Shown: positions 7,686 through 8,081 of the stretch, in pieces | Numbering within the stretch: position 1 is the first letter of the stretch | How the letters are laid out: every line of letters begins with the position of its first letter | Assembly: GCA_017545365.1 (NCBI GenBank) | Contig: JAFWOP010000039.1 | Coordinates: 1 to 8,081, forward strand | Reading direction: 5' to 3' | From: Bacteroidales bacterium | Lineage (GTDB): Bacteria > Bacteroidota > Bacteroidia > Bacteroidales > P3 | DNA length: 8,081 nt | The notes under the pieces: generated by a model | The model's input: only the letters and a program-made list of their open reading frames with translations | Told to the model about the DNA's origin: nothing | Database searches by the model: none | Program-made: the position numbers and the translations under genes

Positions 7686-7711
7686 GAAAACAACAGGTTA
7701 CCTCTGTTTTC
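7686..7711. promoter_or_regulatory. Inverted repeat in the predicted 5' leader of the giant gene
   Basis: The arms GAAAACA (7686-7692) and TGTTTTC (7705-7711) are perfect complements. They enclose a second inner pair, AGGT (7695-7698) and ACCT (7700-7703), making a nearly symmetrical 26-bp palindrome. It starts about 55 nt upstream of the start codon and just downstream of the predicted transcription start. It could be a repressor site or a leader hairpin. No T run follows on the minus strand, so it is not a typical terminator. Confidence 0.5.
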
Positions 7712-7739
7712 AACAATACTCTTCGCATTTTTCTAGCTG

Positions 7740-7771
7740 CAAAAATAGGAGTTTTTTTTGACTCAAACAAA
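7740..7771 (-). promoter_or_regulatory. Bacteroidota-type promoter for the giant gene
   Basis: On the minus strand, TATTTTTG (7747-7740) matches the Bacteroides -7 box TAnnTTTG exactly. Two TTTG elements lie upstream, at 7771-7768 (20-nt spacer) and 7767-7764 (16-nt spacer); either could be the -33 box, and the first has the more usual spacing. Transcription would start near 7733 and leave a leader of about 100 nt before ATG 7630. The call rests on consensus match and position only. Confidence 0.68.
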
Positions 7772-7788
7772 TTTTTAACTTTTTTTCC

Positions 7789-7800
7789 TATCTATAGATA
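7789..7800. promoter_or_regulatory. Perfect 12-bp palindrome TATCTATAGATA upstream of the promoter
   Basis: TATCTATAGATA reads the same on both strands. It sits between the upstream terminator and the giant gene's promoter, about 18 bp upstream of the farther TTTG box. The position suits an activator or other dimeric regulator, but A/T-rich DNA yields short palindromes by chance and no second copy was seen. Confidence 0.35.
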
Positions 7801-7825
7801 CTTGGATCTGCCCTCGCCATACAAC

Positions 7826-7862
7826 AAAAAAAGGAGGATGTCATTGTTGATCATCCTCCTTT
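7826..7862 (-). terminator. Intrinsic terminator of the T9SS-domain gene
   Basis: Read on the minus strand, a perfect 11-bp stem (AAAGGAGGATG at 7862-7852 pairing with CATCCTCCTTT at 7840-7830) closes an 11-nt loop. The run of T finishing the stem continues to 7826, giving seven T in a row. It lies about 60 nt after the stop at 7922. On the plus strand the hairpin is followed by CCAGG with no T run, so it acts in one direction. It separates the upstream gene from the promoter of the giant gene. Confidence 0.92.
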
Positions 7863-7870
7863 CCAGGATA

Positions 7871-7930
7871 TTCTAGGAAAGCCTAGAATTGCCTAGGATT
7901 GCCTAGTAGTGCCTAGTACTCCTAGAATTT
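7871..7930. repeat. Degenerate 10-bp tandem array, consensus GCCTAGNANT, six units
   Basis: Plus-strand units are TTCTAGGAAA (7871), GCCTAGAATT (7881), GCCTAGGATT (7891), GCCTAGTAGT (7901), GCCTAGTACT (7911) and a shifted CCTAGAATTT (7921). Each has a CTAG core; the cores are spaced 10, 10, 10, 10 and 9 bp. The rightmost unit contains the stop codon and last two codons of the neighbouring gene, and the rest fills the 3' UTR up to the terminator. CTAG is self-complementary, so units can pair with one another. The clearest hairpin is ATTCTAGG (7870-7877), loop AAAG, CCTAGAAT (7882-7889). Function is unknown. Confidence 0.85.
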
Positions 7931-8081
7931 CACAATCAGCTTCTTGACCATGTTGACGTTCTCGCCGGTGATGCGCACGAAGTACGCGCCCTGGGCCAAA
8001 CGTTCCACGTTCATCGTCTTCGTGCAGTCGCTGCTGCATTCCAGCAGCTCGCTGGCAACGGTGCGGCCGTTCATGTCAACC
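7922..8081 (-). CDS. C-terminal end of a T9SS-secreted protein (type A sorting domain)
   Basis: The last 52 codons and TAG stop (7924-7922) of a gene whose body lies to the right of the window. The visible residues begin VDMNGRTV, continue through LAQGAYFVRI, and end in NMVKKLIVKF. This is the pattern of the T9SS type A (Por secretion) C-terminal sorting domain: a D-x-x-G-R-x-V strand, an L-x-x-G-x-Y-x-V/I-R strand, then a basic K-K-L-x-V/I-K end. In this family the domain takes the protein across the outer membrane and is removed when the protein is anchored or released. Two cysteines four residues apart (C15 and C19 of the visible part) are a small oddity within the domain. The protein's function cannot be told because its body is not visible. 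A terminator follows, so it probably does not form an operon with the giant gene. Confidence 0.9.
   Translation of the reverse strand, partial: VDMNGRTVASELLECSSDCTKTMNVERLAQGAYFVRITGENVNMVKKLIVKF

Noticed and set aside
7588..7770. 60-codon minus-strand frame overlapping the start of the giant gene
   Set aside because: It covers the predicted promoter and leader in a different frame, with A/T-driven Lys, Phe and Leu content, and conflicts with the well-supported signal peptide start at 7630.
7631..7921. A small RNA gene or tRNA in the intergenic stretch
   Set aside because: No cloverleaf or conserved tRNA boxes were seen. The stretch is explained by the 3' UTR array, terminator, promoter and leader.
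7871..7930. The CTAG array as a CRISPR array or phage attachment site
   Set aside because: Units are about 10 bp with no unique spacers, and no integrase or cas gene is in view. It is a short tandem repeat.

Overview
The window looks like part of a chromosome from a T9SS-bearing member of the Bacteroidota, most likely order Bacteroidales (oral, gut or rumen type). Four things point that way. The neighbouring gene ends in a type IX secretion (T9SS) C-terminal sorting domain. A very large secreted protein is built of fibronectin type III, MAM/cleaved-adhesin-like and CUB-like modules. A promoter fits the Bacteroides TTTG / TAnnTTTG pattern. The start codon has no Shine-Dalgarno sequence and sits in an A/T-rich leader. 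I cannot name a genus or species.

Layout, all on the minus strand, read from right to left. (1) Positions 8081-7922 hold the last 52 codons of a gene encoding a T9SS type A sorting domain. (2) Its stop codon lies inside an array of six CTAG-centred units with a period of about 10 bp (7871-7930), followed by a strong intrinsic terminator (7826-7862). (3) An A/T-rich intergenic stretch carries a 12-bp palindrome, a good Bacteroidota promoter and an inverted repeat in the predicted 5' leader. (4) One uninterrupted reading frame starts at 7630 and runs off the left edge. It encodes at least 2543 residues and covers about 94% of the window. Because it has no stop here, ORF searches requiring both ends miss it and report only short shadow frames.

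The giant protein has a Sec signal peptide and an N-terminal beta-rich domain. After that, ten FnIII-like modules (the last cut by the edge) alternate with eight larger beta-sandwich modules. Four of these are MAM/cleaved-adhesin-like (J), three are copies of a module I cannot assign to a named family (A), and one is CUB-like. The order is N-Fn-J-Fn-J-Fn-A-Fn-CUB-Fn-A-Fn-J-Fn-J-Fn-A-Fn-Fn. Modules J1 and J2 look like a fairly recent internal duplication. The likely role is a secreted or cell-surface adhesin or binding scaffold, probably exported by T9SS like its neighbour. The C-terminus that would prove this is outside the window. No RNA gene, CRISPR array or mobile element was seen.
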